From the NCBI GenBank assembly GCA_017464645.1, contig JAFTZF010000036.1:1-37006 (forward strand): a DNA stretch of 37,006 bases, given 5' to 3'. This document shows positions 1 to 8,089 of the stretch, piece by piece. The notes beneath the pieces were generated by a model. That model was given only the letters and a program-made list of their open reading frames with translations, was not told the DNA's origin and did not search any database. A program made the translations under genes and the position numbers. Positions within the stretch are counted from its first letter, which is position 1, and each line of letters begins with the position of its first letter. This DNA comes from Lachnospiraceae bacterium. GTDB lineage: Bacteria; Bacillota_A; Clostridia; Lachnospirales; Lachnospiraceae.

Positions 1-58
1 GTCATAATGTGCGCCACAGTGGCTTTTTTATGTATCCAAGTGTTCTATTGCATAATTT

Positions 59-96
59 AAGAGCCTGGGATATTTATTACAACATCACAGGCTCTT
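59..96 (-). terminator. Hairpin downstream of the GGGtGRT gene
   Basis: A perfect 9-bp inverted repeat (59-67 with 88-96, arms AAGAGCCTG/CAGGCTCTT) with a 20-nt loop lies about 30 bases after the stop codon at 129. Read on the minus strand it is followed by an A/T-rich stretch rather than a clean T-run, so it may be a weak terminator or an mRNA 3'-end stabiliser. The rest of 1-128 holds no gene I can support. Confidence 0.5.
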
Positions 97-128
97 GAAA
101 ATCAAGCTTTTTTTCAAATTGCTTTCGG

Positions 129-1139
129 TCAGAACTTACCAGCGTCAGCAGCTTCCTGAATAGATACTGCAACTGCTACAGTCATACCAACCATCGGGTT
201 GTTACCTGCACCGATTAAGCCCATCATCTCTACGTGAGCCGGTACGGAGTAGGAACCTGCAAACTGTTCGTCAGAGTGCATACGTCCCAGAGTATCGGTC
301 ATACCGTAGGAATCAGGACCTGCTGCCATGTTGTCCGGATGAAGGGTACGGCCTGTACCGCCGCCGGATGCTACGGAGAAGTACTTCTTACCAGCCTCAA
401 GTCTCTCCTTCTTGTAGGTACCTGCTACCGGATGCTGGAACCGTGTGGGGTTGGTGGAGTTTCCGGTAATGGAAACGTCTACGTTCTCTCTCCACATGAT
501 AGCAACACCTTCGGGAACGCTGTTGGCGCCGTAGCAGTTAACTTTTGCACGAAGTCCCTCGGAGTATGCCTTGCGGAATACTTCTTTTACTTCGTTGGTG
601 TAAGGATCGTACTGGGTCTCTACATAAGTAAATCCGTTGATTCTGGCGATGATCTGAGCAGCGTCTTTTCCAAGACCGTTCAGGATAACACGCAGAGGTT
701 TCTGACGAACTTTGTTTGCTTTCTCTGCGATACCGATAGCACCCTCAGCAGCTGCGAAGGACTCATGTCCAGCCAGGAATGCGAAACACTCGGTCTCCTC
801 TTCCAGCAGCATCTTGCCCAGGTTACCATGGCCCAGACCTACCTTACGGGTATCTGCAACAGAACCGGGAATACAGAATGCCTGCAGACCCTCACCAATT
901 GCTGCAGCTGCATCAGCAGCCTTACGGCAGTCTTTTTTGATTGCGATAGCTGCACCTACGATGTATGCCCAGCAAGCGTTCTCAAAGCAGATGGGCTGAA
1001 TGCCTTTGATCTGATTGTAAACATCCAGACCTGCATCTTTTGTGATTTTCTCTGCTTCTTCAATGGAAGCAATACCGTAGCTGTTCAGAACAGCGTTGAT
1101 TTTATCAATACGTCTTTCATAAGATTCAAATAATGCCAT
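129..1139 (-). CDS. GGGtGRT family protein
   Basis: 336 aa. It contains the eponymous glycine-rich motif GGGTGRT at residues 259-265, the hallmark of the GGGtGRT family (Pfam PF14057), whose function is unknown. No signal peptide or membrane segment is visible, so it is probably cytosolic. There are six cysteines (51, 56, 71, 89, 118, 202), which could matter if it handles Fe-S clusters, but no clear cluster-binding motif. The ATG at 1139 has GGAGG 9 bases upstream. It follows the NifU-like gene by 18 bases, so the two are almost certainly one transcript; this pairing is known in anaerobic Firmicutes. Inference: a partner or client of the scaffold protein. Family assignment is firm, function is not. 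Confidence 0.93.
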   Translation of the reverse strand: MALFESYERRIDKINAVLNSYGIASIEEAEKITKDAGLDVYNQIKGIQPICFENACWAYIVGAAIAIKKDCRKAADAAAAIGEGLQAFCIPGSVADTRKVGLGHGNLGKMLLEEETECFAFLAGHESFAAAEGAIGIAEKANKVRQKPLRVILNGLGKDAAQIIARINGFTYVETQYDPYTNEVKEVFRKAYSEGLRAKVNCYGANSVPEGVAIMWRENVDVSITGNSTNPTRFQHPVAGTYKKERLEAGKKYFSVASGGGTGRTLHPDNMAAGPDSYGMTDTLGRMHSDEQFAGSYSVPAHVEMMGLIGAGNNPMVGMTVAVAVSIQEAADAGKF

Positions 1140-1157
1140 CTTCGTTTACCTCCTCGA

Positions 1158-1850
1158 TTACTCTTTACGCGGGTCAATGATCTTCACTGCATCAGCTACG
1201 CGACCATACTGGCCTTTTGCCTTTTCCCATGCGGTGTTGGGGTCATCGCCCTTTTTGATAAAGTCAGTCATCTTTCCAAGAGATACGAACTGGTATCCGA
1301 TAATCTGATCATCAGCATCCAGAGCGATACCTGTTACATAGCCCTCTGCCATCTCCAGGTAACGGGGTCCTTTTGCCAGAGTACCATACATGGTACCAAC
1401 CTGAGAACGAAGTCCTTTACCAAGGTCTTCCAGACCGGCACCTACAGCCAGACCATCCTCAGAGAATGCACTCTGGGTTCTTCCGTAAACGATCTGCAGG
1501 AACAGTTCTCTCATAGCAGTATTGATAGCGTCACATACCAGGTCAGTATTCAGCGCTTCCAGAACAGTCAGACCCGGCAGGATCTCAGAAGCCATAGCTG
1601 CGGAATGGGTCATACCGGAACATCCGATGGTCTCAACCAGTGCTTCCTGAATAATACCCTCTTTTACGTTCAGGGTCAGCTTACATGCGCCCTGCTGAGG
1701 AGCACACCAGCCAATGCCGTGTGTAAAACCGGAAATGTCTTTAACTTCTTTTGCCTGTACCCATTTTGCTTCTTCCGGAATGGGAGCAGCTCCATGATTT
1801 ACGCCCTGAGCTACGGGACACATCATTTCAACTTCATGTGAATAAATCAT
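1158..1850 (-). CDS. NifU/IscU-like iron-sulfur cluster assembly scaffold protein
   Basis: 230 aa. The first half resembles the IscU/NifU N-terminal fold: a Trp-Cys-Ala-Pro segment with C49 and C56 followed by a beta strand, then an IGCSG segment with C77 and a helix ending in a conserved LTVLEAL-type stretch, then C106. The spacing is like the cysteines that hold a nascent Fe-S cluster in IscU. The C-terminal ~110 residues are not typical of NifU and are particular to this subfamily. The start at 1850 has a good AAAGGAG site 7 bases upstream. It is first of a two-gene unit with the GGGtGRT gene. No sufS/iscS is in the window, so the sulfur donor is not visible. The general family is clear; use as a real scaffold is inferred. 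Confidence 0.85.
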   Translation of the reverse strand: MIYSHEVEMMCPVAQGVNHGAAPIPEEAKWVQAKEVKDISGFTHGIGWCAPQQGACKLTLNVKEGIIQEALVETIGCSGMTHSAAMASEILPGLTVLEALNTDLVCDAINTAMRELFLQIVYGRTQSAFSEDGLAVGAGLEDLGKGLRSQVGTMYGTLAKGPRYLEMAEGYVTGIALDADDQIIGYQFVSLGKMTDFIKKGDDPNTAWEKAKGQYGRVADAVKIIDPRKE

Positions 1851-1954
1851 TTTAAAACTCCTTTCAAATTAAGATAATCTAAAATTTGATTGATATGACA
1901 TGCCCTGCTTCGGAGCTTGCCACATTTGGATATATTTTCTCATATTATGACAGA

Positions 1955-3073
1955 TTAGTCCAGTCGTTTTTTGTTATTTTTTATTTTTTTTACGGATTTA
2001 TATTTTTTGAAATCATCGTTCCAGTAAATGAGAACCTCCTCTTCGGTCATGTTCTCCACAAACTCCCTCTTGATCACCAGGAACTCTTCCAGATCCAGAA
2101 GAATATGGAACACGATAGCCCGGTCCTCAAACTCCTCTCTGGTCTGAGGCAGCGGCTCCTGACGCACTTCTTCAATCAATTCCAGAAGCTGCTCCAGCAA
2201 TTCCTGCACATTGTTTCTCTCATGGAAAGAATCCGCCATATGCCGCAAAAAGGCAGAAACCATCTGGGATTCCTTCGGCAGCTCACTGAGTATATGACAG
2301 GAATCCAAAAGTCCCTCCAGCACCTGGCATTGGCTCTTTCGCATCTCCATGTACTCAATATAATATCGCGTGTGGCTGCTGAATCGGTTATCCCGGTTTT
2401 CAAAGGCCTTTTCCAGTCCCTTGTCCAGCTGCCGGGCCAGCTCATGCAGATGAATCTCACAGTCCGACAGATCCGCCTTATCCTTCAGATAGTCCGCCAT
2501 CAGCCGCAGCACCTGCTGGATCCGGTTTTCAATGGCGTGAATATCCGTCTTGATATTACTCACTCCGTCCGGCATGTAGGAATTGAGGACCATGGCCACT
2601 ACTGTTCCGATAAATACCATAGCCGCCTCATTTCCAACAAAGGCCAGGGTGAAGTTCTGCTCCACCAGATAGTGGGTAGCAATTACTGCATTGACAGAAA
2701 TTGCATCATGCCATTTGAATTTATAGCTGATCCCAACCAGCAGAAGCATCACCAGGGCAAAGGCCGGTGCGTTACATCCTAAGAGAGGATAGATCACAAA
2801 GGCCAGTCCAATGGTCACCAAAAAAGACAGCAGACGTTTCAATGCCAACTGAAAGGTGGCCCGCTTGGTATTTTGAATGGTCAGCAAAGTTACAATGGCT
2901 GCGGAAGCCGCATACTGCAGTCCCAGGGCGCTTGCAATGGCAAAAGCAATGCTGGATCCCACCGCTATTTTTAAAATCTTCAAGTACGTATTCCGGCTCA
3001 GACTAAATTCCTCCTTGCTGATATTCTCTATAACTCTATTAACTCTTTGTGTGACCGGGTCAGATTCTGACAT
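1955..3073 (-). CDS. Aromatic acid exporter family (ArAE/FUSC-like) membrane protein
   Basis: 372 aa from the ATG at 3073. The N-terminal ~160 residues hold four or more hydrophobic segments beginning with TYLKILKIAVGSS, typical of ArAE_1 (PF06081). The remaining ~200 residues are a charged helical cytosolic domain like ArAE_1_C. Substrate unknown; the family name comes from plant and enterobacterial aromatic acid exporters. The start is uncertain: the ATG at 3073 lies 46 bases inside the upstream peptidase gene and its AGAGGG is only 1 base away. A perfect AGGAGG (3010-3015) sits 8 bases before an in-frame CTG at 2999-3001, exactly where family homology begins, so the working start may be that CTG (348 aa). 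Last gene of the nrdR-led run. Confidence 0.85.
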   Translation of the reverse strand: MSESDPVTQRVNRVIENISKEEFSLSRNTYLKILKIAVGSSIAFAIASALGLQYAASAAIVTLLTIQNTKRATFQLALKRLLSFLVTIGLAFVIYPLLGCNAPAFALVMLLLVGISYKFKWHDAISVNAVIATHYLVEQNFTLAFVGNEAAMVFIGTVVAMVLNSYMPDGVSNIKTDIHAIENRIQQVLRLMADYLKDKADLSDCEIHLHELARQLDKGLEKAFENRDNRFSSHTRYYIEYMEMRKSQCQVLEGLLDSCHILSELPKESQMVSAFLRHMADSFHERNNVQELLEQLLELIEEVRQEPLPQTREEFEDRAIVFHILLDLEEFLVIKREFVENMTEEEVLIYWNDDFKKYKSVKKIKNNKKRLD

Positions 3074-4092
3074 CCCTCTTCTGTCACCACTACCATATCT
3101 TCGATCCGTACACCGCCAAAGCCCGGCACATAGATCCCCGGCTCTACGGTTTCGATCATACCGGCCCGCAAAACAGTCGTATCCTTAGGTGAAAGGCTTG
3201 GCCGCTCATGAACCTCCAGGCCCACACTGTGTCCCAGAGCATGTCCAAAGCATTCCCCGTAGCCAGCCTGCTCAATGACGCTTCTGGCGGCTCTGTCCGC
3301 TTCTGCACCCGGAATCCCGGCTCTTACTGCGGCAAGTCCTGCCATCTGGGCTTCCAGTACGATCCGGTAGATCTCCTTCTGCTTCTCGCTGGCTTTGCCC
3401 AGCACCACAGTCCTTGTCATATCAGAGCAATAGCCCTCATACCGGGCTCCGAAATCCATGGTAATAAAGTCGCCCGGCTCCAGCTTCTTGCGGGAAGGCG
3501 TTGCATGAGGCATGGAAGAATGAATGCCCGAAGCGATCACGGAAGCAAAAGCCATATCCTCTGCTCCGTGGGTCTTCATCCAGAACTCCAGCTTTGCAGC
3601 GATCTCCAGCTCTGTCACACCCGGCTTTAATTCCTCCAGGATATAGGCGAATGCCCGGTCTGTGATCTCCTGGGCTTTGGTCATCCGGGCAATTTCCTCC
3701 GGACTCTTAATTCTGCGCAAAAAGGAAAGACTGCCGCCTGCAGGCTCCCAGTTTTCAACGGGAAGTGCCTTTTTCAGGCGCTCCACATCTGCGTACAACA
3801 TGGCTTCATCCTCAAAGCCCCATACCTCAACCCTGTCTTCTTCCACCAGCTTTTTCAGTTTCTCCGGATATCCCTCTTCCCGGCTGATCTCGATCACTTC
3901 ACAGCCTGCGCCCTCTTCCATGGCCTGAAGGGTATAGCGGCTGTCTGTTAAGATCACCCGTCTGCTCTTCGTCATGTATAAATACCCCGTAGCGCCTGTA
4001 AATCCGCTGAGATACTGCATATTAAAGCCGTCTGCCACCAAGACCGCATCCAGCTGTTTTTCTTTTAAATAGTCTTTGATTCTTCCCTGCAT
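3028..4092 (-). CDS. M24 family Xaa-Pro aminopeptidase
   Basis: 354 aa, usual length for short PepP/PepQ-type enzymes. Residues 1-125 form the creatinase-N domain; the C-terminal pita-bread domain carries the five metal ligands expected for a dinuclear metallopeptidase: D213, D224, H288, E317 and E331, with the second conserved His at 284. It should remove N-terminal residues preceding proline, or hydrolyse Xaa-Pro dipeptides; sequence alone does not separate the two. The ATG at 4092 has GGAGG about 10 bases upstream. It lies 25 bases after yqeG and overlaps the exporter gene. In Firmicutes this family often sits near efp; no efp is seen here. Cytosolic, no signal peptide. Confidence 0.93.
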   Translation of the reverse strand: MQGRIKDYLKEKQLDAVLVADGFNMQYLSGFTGATGYLYMTKSRRVILTDSRYTLQAMEEGAGCEVIEISREEGYPEKLKKLVEEDRVEVWGFEDEAMLYADVERLKKALPVENWEPAGGSLSFLRRIKSPEEIARMTKAQEITDRAFAYILEELKPGVTELEIAAKLEFWMKTHGAEDMAFASVIASGIHSSMPHATPSRKKLEPGDFITMDFGARYEGYCSDMTRTVVLGKASEKQKEIYRIVLEAQMAGLAAVRAGIPGAEADRAARSVIEQAGYGECFGHALGHSVGLEVHERPSLSPKDTTVLRAGMIETVEPGIYVPGFGGVRIEDMVVVTEEGCQNLTRSHKELIEL

Positions 4093-4117
4093 CTGTGTCT
4101 GCCTCCTGCGCTGTCTC

Positions 4118-4624
4118 TTATTTTCCTCTCACACTTCTTTGGTAGAAAAACAGGACCGGCTTTTCCAGCATACGCTTTAAGACGATCTGGATCTCCTCCT
4201 TGGGATTTATGGGCTTTACCAGAATGGAATACAGCCCCGTCCGATTGGCTCCCCACACATCTGTAAACAGCTGATCTCCCACAAAGAGGGTATTCCCCTT
4301 ATTGGTCCCCATCTTTTCCATGGCAGCCTCATAGCCGCGGGTGGAGGGCTTCCCTCCCTTAAAAATATACCCGGCATGCACCACAGCCTCACTGAACAGC
4401 TTTACCCGGGGCTCCTTGTTGTTGGAGAGCAGACAGCTCTCATAGCCCAGGTCCTTCAGCCGCGCAAACAGCGCTTTGGCCTTGTCATCCGCCGGCGCAT
4501 TGTGGGGCACCAAGGTGTTATCCACATCAAAGATCACACCGCGATAGCCTTTTTTATAGAACTCCTCAAAATTAATCTCATACGTAGAGTCCTGATATTC
4601 CTTCGGATAAAATTGCTTTAACAT
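4118..4624 (-). CDS. YqeG family HAD-IIIA phosphatase
   Basis: 168 aa, the usual YqeG length. The HAD motif I DVDNTLV places the catalytic aspartates at D33 and D35; the later GDQLFTDVWGAN segment is motif III/IV of the superfamily with its conserved acidic residues. A small cytosolic phosphatase; in Bacillus yqeG sits with the GTPase yqeH and aroE, but here the context is different. The start at 4624 has AGGAGG 6 bases upstream and overlaps the end of the transporter gene by 7 bases, which suggests translational coupling. Substrate unknown. Confidence 0.93.
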   Translation of the reverse strand: MLKQFYPKEYQDSTYEINFEEFYKKGYRGVIFDVDNTLVPHNAPADDKAKALFARLKDLGYESCLLSNNKEPRVKLFSEAVVHAGYIFKGGKPSTRGYEAAMEKMGTNKGNTLFVGDQLFTDVWGANRTGLYSILVKPINPKEEIQIVLKRMLEKPVLFFYQRSVRGK

Positions 4625-5520
4625 CCTTTGCCTCCTCGCTCCGACAATACAATTCCGCCAACAATCAGTACCGCTCCTGCCAGACCTGCCGCTGTGATTT
4701 TTTCATCCAGCACAAGGGCCGCCGTCACCATGGTAATAAACGGGCTCAGATAAATATAGTTATTGGTCTTTACTACGCCCAGATATTTCACAGAAACATT
4801 CCAGGTCACATAACAGATTCCGCTGCCCAGAAGTCCCAGGAATAAAATACAGAACAGCATGGAAGGCTCTCCAAGGGGCGCCAGGGAAAAGCTGCCGTCC
4901 ATCCCCAGGGCCAGGGGCGCCGTGGTAATGAGCCCGTAAAAAGAAATCTTCCGGGTCAGCACCAGATTGTCATATTTCATAATATATTTTTTCAGCAGAA
5001 TGGAATAAACCGCCCAGGAAAAGGCTGCCAGAATGGACAGGGCATCTCCCAGGGGATTTAATTTCAATACATAGGTGCCGTTAAATACCACCAGCACCAC
5101 GCCTGTCATGGCCACCGCGAATCCCATCCAGGTATGCTTCGTCAGCTTCTCATCCCGTGTAAACACATGGGCCAGAATGGCTGTCATAATGGGAGCCGCC
5201 GCTACCAGAATGCTCACATTGGAGGCCAGGGTATAATTCAAAGCCGTATTTTCAAACAGGTAATACAGGGTAACTCCGGACATAGCCAGGAGGAAAATAC
5301 CACCCTCATCACGCCAATTCACCTTTTGACGTGGCTTTCTCTTCCAGCCGGTCAGTACCATCAGTACGATCCAGGCAATACAAAAACGCATCAGCATGAT
5401 CTGAAGCGCAGTAAAGGAACGGAGCAGGGCCTTGGTTGCTACAAAGGTGGTTCCCCACACGAGAATTGTAAACAGCGCCAGACCATGCCCCATTATCATT
5501 TGTTTCTCTTCTTTTTTCAT
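4618..5520 (-). CDS. EamA/DMT family transporter
   Basis: 300 aa with about ten hydrophobic segments in two EamA repeats; the first begins with the family signature WGTTFVATK near residue 21 and the second with a similar AFSWAVYS segment. Members export amino acids, nucleobases or other small metabolites; the substrate cannot be read from sequence. The start ATG at 5520 has a modest AGGA about 10 bases upstream; internal ATGs at residues 8 and 10 are alternatives before the first membrane helix. It follows nrdR by 12 bases and overlaps yqeG by 7, so it belongs to the nrdR-led transcript. Confidence 0.92.
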   Translation of the reverse strand: MKKEEKQMIMGHGLALFTILVWGTTFVATKALLRSFTALQIMLMRFCIAWIVLMVLTGWKRKPRQKVNWRDEGGIFLLAMSGVTLYYLFENTALNYTLASNVSILVAAAPIMTAILAHVFTRDEKLTKHTWMGFAVAMTGVVLVVFNGTYVLKLNPLGDALSILAAFSWAVYSILLKKYIMKYDNLVLTRKISFYGLITTAPLALGMDGSFSLAPLGEPSMLFCILFLGLLGSGICYVTWNVSVKYLGVVKTNNYIYLSPFITMVTAALVLDEKITAAGLAGAVLIVGGIVLSERGGKGC

Positions 5521-5532
5521 CGGACTTAAATC

Positions 5533-5985
5533 CTATTTATTCAACATTTTTTTGATCTCATCCACAAAGGTGTTCACATCCTTGAACTCCCGATATACGG
5601 ATGCGAAACGCACATAAGCAACGGAATCCAGGGTCTTCAGTCTGTCCATTACGATCTCACCGATCACCTTGCTTTCAATCTCCCGCTCTTCCCGGTTGAA
5701 AATATCACTTTCAATGGAATCAATGACTTCATTGATCTCTTTCAGCGCAATGGGGCGTTTGTGGCAGGCACGCAAAATACCTCCCTCAATCTTGGAGCGG
5801 TCGTAGGACTCCCGGTTATTATCCTTTTTAATTACAATAATGGGAATGGTTTCAATCTTTTCATAGGTAGTAAACCGCTTCCCGCAGGCATCGCAAAGGC
5901 GACGGCGGCGAATGGAACTGTTGTCATCAGCCGGTCTGGAATCGATTACCCGGGTATCATCCTGGTTACAAAATGGACACTTCAT
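5533..5985 (-). CDS. nrdR: Transcriptional repressor NrdR
   Basis: 150 aa, the standard NrdR size. The N-terminal zinc ribbon has C3-C6 and C31-C34, with the basic SSIRRRRLC region between; residues ~46-136 are the ATP-cone that senses ATP/dATP. NrdR represses ribonucleotide reductase genes by binding NrdR boxes. The start at 5985 was chosen over a longer in-frame start at 6072 because AGGAGG lies 7 bases upstream and homology begins at MKCPFC. A clear sigma-A promoter (6037-6065) precedes it. No ribonucleotide reductase gene is in the window. First gene of a run with the EamA transporter, yqeG, the M24 peptidase and the exporter. Confidence 0.97.
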   Translation of the reverse strand: MKCPFCNQDDTRVIDSRPADDNSSIRRRRLCDACGKRFTTYEKIETIPIIVIKKDNNRESYDRSKIEGGILRACHKRPIALKEINEVIDSIESDIFNREEREIESKVIGEIVMDRLKTLDSVAYVRFASVYREFKDVNTFVDEIKKMLNK

Positions 5986-6036
5986 AGCAGAACCTCCTGT
6001 TTTCTTTTGTGCATAGCATAAAATCCCGCTATCTCC

Positions 6037-6065
6037 AGTATAATCAATCCGGCATTTTCTGTCAA
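6037..6065 (-). promoter_or_regulatory. Sigma-A promoter of nrdR
   Basis: On the minus strand there is a perfect TTGACA (6060-6065), a 17-bp spacer and TATACT (6037-6042), a near-consensus housekeeping promoter. The predicted transcript would begin about 45 bases before the nrdR start. I do not see a recognisable NrdR box overlapping it. Confidence 0.85.
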
Positions 6066-6115
6066 ACCCCAAAGCGCCGCAGACAGATTTTTATTCTCCC
6101 TTTCCTGCTTTTTTG

Positions 6116-6124
6116 CATATACTA
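6116..6124 (+). promoter_or_regulatory. Possible -10 element of the ylmC-like gene
   Basis: The stretch CATATACTA lies 30 bases before the start. It matches a sigma-A TATAAT-like box (TATACT) and also partly the -10 of the sporulation factors (CATACAnT for sigma-E, CATACTA for sigma-G). No convincing -35 for any of these is present, so the sigma factor cannot be assigned. Confidence 0.35.
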
Positions 6125-6153
6125 AAGCAAGAACCCGCAAAGGACTTTTGCCA

Positions 6154-6405
6154 ATGCGTTTTTGTGAATTAAAAGAAAAAGATGTGATTAACATTTGCGA
6201 CTGCAAACGTCTGGGAAATGTGGCCGATCTGGAAATCGATTGCAAGACCGGCCGTATAGAAGCTCTCATTATTTTCGACTCCGGAAAACTCTGGGGTCTC
6301 TTTGGTAAAGACTGCGAATGTACCATTCCCTGGTGTAATATCAAGCAGATCGGCCCGGATATTATTTTAGTAGAGGTTCCTCCGGAAAAGCTTCATCATT
6401 CTTAA
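6154..6405 (+). CDS. YlmC/YmxH family sporulation protein
   Basis: 83 aa, a single PRC-barrel-like domain; the segment MRFCELKEKDVINI at the N-terminus and the GKLWGLFGKD turn are typical of YlmC/YmxH. In Bacillus ylmC and ymxH are small sporulation-associated genes of poorly known role, and ylmC lies close to sigG there as well. The ATG at 6154 was preferred to the TTG at 6148: AAAGGA is about 9 bases upstream. It is the only plus-strand gene in the window, divergent from nrdR and convergent with sigG; its stop codon lies inside a hairpin shared with sigG. Confidence 0.9.
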   Translation: MRFCELKEKDVINICDCKRLGNVADLEIDCKTGRIEALIIFDSGKLWGLFGKDCECTIPWCNIKQIGPDIILVEVPPEKLHHS

Positions 6406-6413
6406 GCTTTTCC
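6384..6413. terminator. Hairpin between convergent ylmC and sigG
   Basis: A perfect 10-bp inverted repeat (6384-6393 with 6404-6413, arms GGAAAAGCTT/AAGCTTTTCC) with a 10-nt loop lies between the two convergent genes and spans the ylmC stop codon. The T-runs are inside the arms rather than after them, so terminator strength is uncertain, but its position suits a bidirectional transcription end. Confidence 0.55.
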
Positions 6414-6421
6414 AGCACCCT

Positions 6422-7210
6422 TCATTCTCCCGGAACCTTCAAATAGCCTCTCATGCTCTTTAAGGCATTCTTTTCCAATCTGCTGACCTGAGCCTGGGAA
6501 ATCCCGATTTCCTCTGCTACTTCCATCTGGGTCTTTCCCTGGAAAAAGCGCAGCTGGATAATATGGTTTTCCCGCTCCGGCAGCTTTTTCATAGCCTCTC
6601 CCAGAGCCAGCTCCTCTATCCAGTATTCTTCCTTGTTTTTCTTATCGCTGATCTGGTCCATTACATAGAGAGTGTCTCCGCCCTCTGTGTAGACAGGCTC
6701 ATACAGGCTGACGGGACTTTGGATGGCATCCAGGGCAAAGACGATCTCCTCCTTGGCGATCCCTACTTCCGCCGCAATTTCCGCCAGGGTGGGCTCCCGC
6801 AAATTTTTCTTCAGCAGGCCCTCCTTGGCATAAATTGCTTTATAGGCCGTATCCCGCAGGGAACGGCTTACCCGGATCGCGTTATTGTCCCGGAGATACC
6901 GCCGGATCTCTCCTACGATCATGGGCACTGCATAGGTGGAAAATTTCACTTCCAGTTCCGGATTGAAATTGTCAATGGCTTTCATCAGCCCGATACAGCC
7001 AATCTGAAACAAGTCATCCACATTTTCATTACTTCCGTAAAACCGTTTGATCACGCTCAGCACCAGGCGCAGATTCCCTTTGATATACAGTTCTCTGGCC
7101 TCTTTATCTCCCTGTACGATCCGTTTAAACAGCTCTTCTTTTTCTTCCTCTTTCAGAAGCGGCAGCTTGGCTGTATTCACGCCGCAGATTTCCACCTTGT
7201 TGATAGCCAT
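6422..7210 (-). CDS. sigG: RNA polymerase sporulation sigma factor SigG
   Basis: 262 aa, the length of SigG. The N-terminus NKVEICGVNTAKLP is diagnostic for sigma-G; region 2 has DDLFQIGCIGLMK and STYAVPMI; region 4 ends with a helix-turn-helix around EEIGISQAQVSRLE. It directs late forespore transcription. The start at 7210 was chosen over 7231 because AGGAGGA lies 7 bases upstream and homology begins at MAINK. It follows sigE by 125 bases, giving the conserved spoIIGA-sigE-sigG order. In Bacillus sigG is transcribed by sigma-F and sigma-G; the gap contains A/T-rich sequence and a 10-bp palindrome at 7258-7267, but no clear promoter of either type. Confidence 0.98.
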   Translation of the reverse strand: MAINKVEICGVNTAKLPLLKEEEKEELFKRIVQGDKEARELYIKGNLRLVLSVIKRFYGSNENVDDLFQIGCIGLMKAIDNFNPELEVKFSTYAVPMIVGEIRRYLRDNNAIRVSRSLRDTAYKAIYAKEGLLKKNLREPTLAEIAAEVGIAKEEIVFALDAIQSPVSLYEPVYTEGGDTLYVMDQISDKKNKEEYWIEELALGEAMKKLPERENHIIQLRFFQGKTQMEVAEEIGISQAQVSRLEKNALKSMRGYLKVPGE

Positions 7211-7335
7211 TGTGAATCCTCCTGATGTCATTTCTCTTTAAAATGATTCACAGAAGGATTCCGGAATATGCGGTTTTCTTAAAAATTTTAGAAAGTTTTA
7301 GTCCTTGACAAGTTGGCTTTTTTGTGAATAACCGG

Positions 7336-8076
7336 TCACTCGTATTTCATGATCTCCCGCTTCAATCGCTTGATGATCTTTTTCTCCAGACGGGAAATAT
7401 AGGACTGGGAAATTCCCAGCATATCAGCCACTTCCTTCTGGGTCTTTTCAAGGCCCAGAGGATGCTTCAGACCAAAACGCAGCTCCACAATGGTCCTCTC
7501 CCGCTCCGACAGCTTACAAATAGCTTTTTTCAGGAGTTTTCGCTCCATTTCACTTTCAATATCTTTGTAGATCACATCTTCATCTGTTCCCAGAATATCC
7601 GACAGCAGCAGCTCATTTCCATCCCAATCCACATTGAGAGGCTCATCGATGGAAACTTCCAGCTTGGTTTTATTGTTGCGCCGCAGATACATGAGGATCT
7701 CATTCTCAATGCATCTGGACGCGTAGGTTGCCAGTTTGATATTTTTGTTGCTGTTGAAGGTATTGATAGCCTTGATCAGCCCAATGGTTCCGATAGATAT
7801 AAGATCCTCTACTCCCACACCCGTATTGTCAAATTTCTTTGCTATGTATACCACCAGCCGCAGGTTATGCTCTATGAGCAGGGTTCTTGCAGAATTCCCT
7901 TCCTCTGTGCCCAGCTGCTGAATTGCTGTAGCCTCAGCTTCAGAATCCAGCGGAGCCGGCAAAATCTCAGCGCCTCCTATATAATGAATATCGTTTTGTT
8001 TTCCGAACAAAAAATTTGAAAATCCCGGAACTACTTTTAACTGGATCCGGTTTGGTACTGCCACTTTAATCAGCAT
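7336..8076 (-). CDS. sigE: RNA polymerase sporulation sigma factor SigE (precursor)
   Basis: 246 aa. The N-terminal ~30 residues are a pro-sequence; the [12 protein letters not shown] segment at residues ~32-43 aligns with the region just after the processing site of Bacillus pro-sigma-E. The core has [28 protein letters not shown] and the region-4 [14 protein letters not shown] helix-turn-helix. It is the early mother-cell sigma factor, activated by SpoIIGA, encoded 13 bases upstream. The ATG at 8076 has an ideal GGAGG. Transcribed from the promoter at 8902-8934. Confidence 0.98.
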   Translation of the reverse strand: MLIKVAVPNRIQLKVVPGFSNFLFGKQNDIHYIGGAEILPAPLDSEAEATAIQQLGTEEGNSARTLLIEHNLRLVVYIAKKFDNTGVGVEDLISIGTIGLIKAINTFNSNKNIKLATYASRCIENEILMYLRRNNKTKLEVSIDEPLNVDWDGNELLLSDILGTDEDVIYKDIESEMERKLLKKAICKLSERERTIVELRFGLKHPLGLEKTQKEVADMLGISQSYISRLEKKIIKRLKREIMKYE

Positions 8077-8089
8077 CTCTTTTCCTCCT

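Noticed and set aside
12..30. Short GCCA/TGGC hairpin followed by six T on the plus strand at the left edge
   Set aside because: Only 4 bp of stem in view and the gene it would serve is outside the window; could be the end of a terminator but cannot be supported.
234..1133. 299-codon plus-strand open frame
   Set aside because: Mirror of the GGGtGRT gene, which has a firm family motif and ribosome-binding site.
1851..1954. Promoter for the NifU-like gene
   Set aside because: The A/T-rich gap must hold one if the gene is separate from the exporter, but no pair of boxes with acceptable spacing stood out.
7258..7267. Perfect ATTCCGGAAT palindrome before sigG
   Set aside because: Too short to call an operator, and neither sigma-F nor sigma-G boxes can be aligned convincingly around it.
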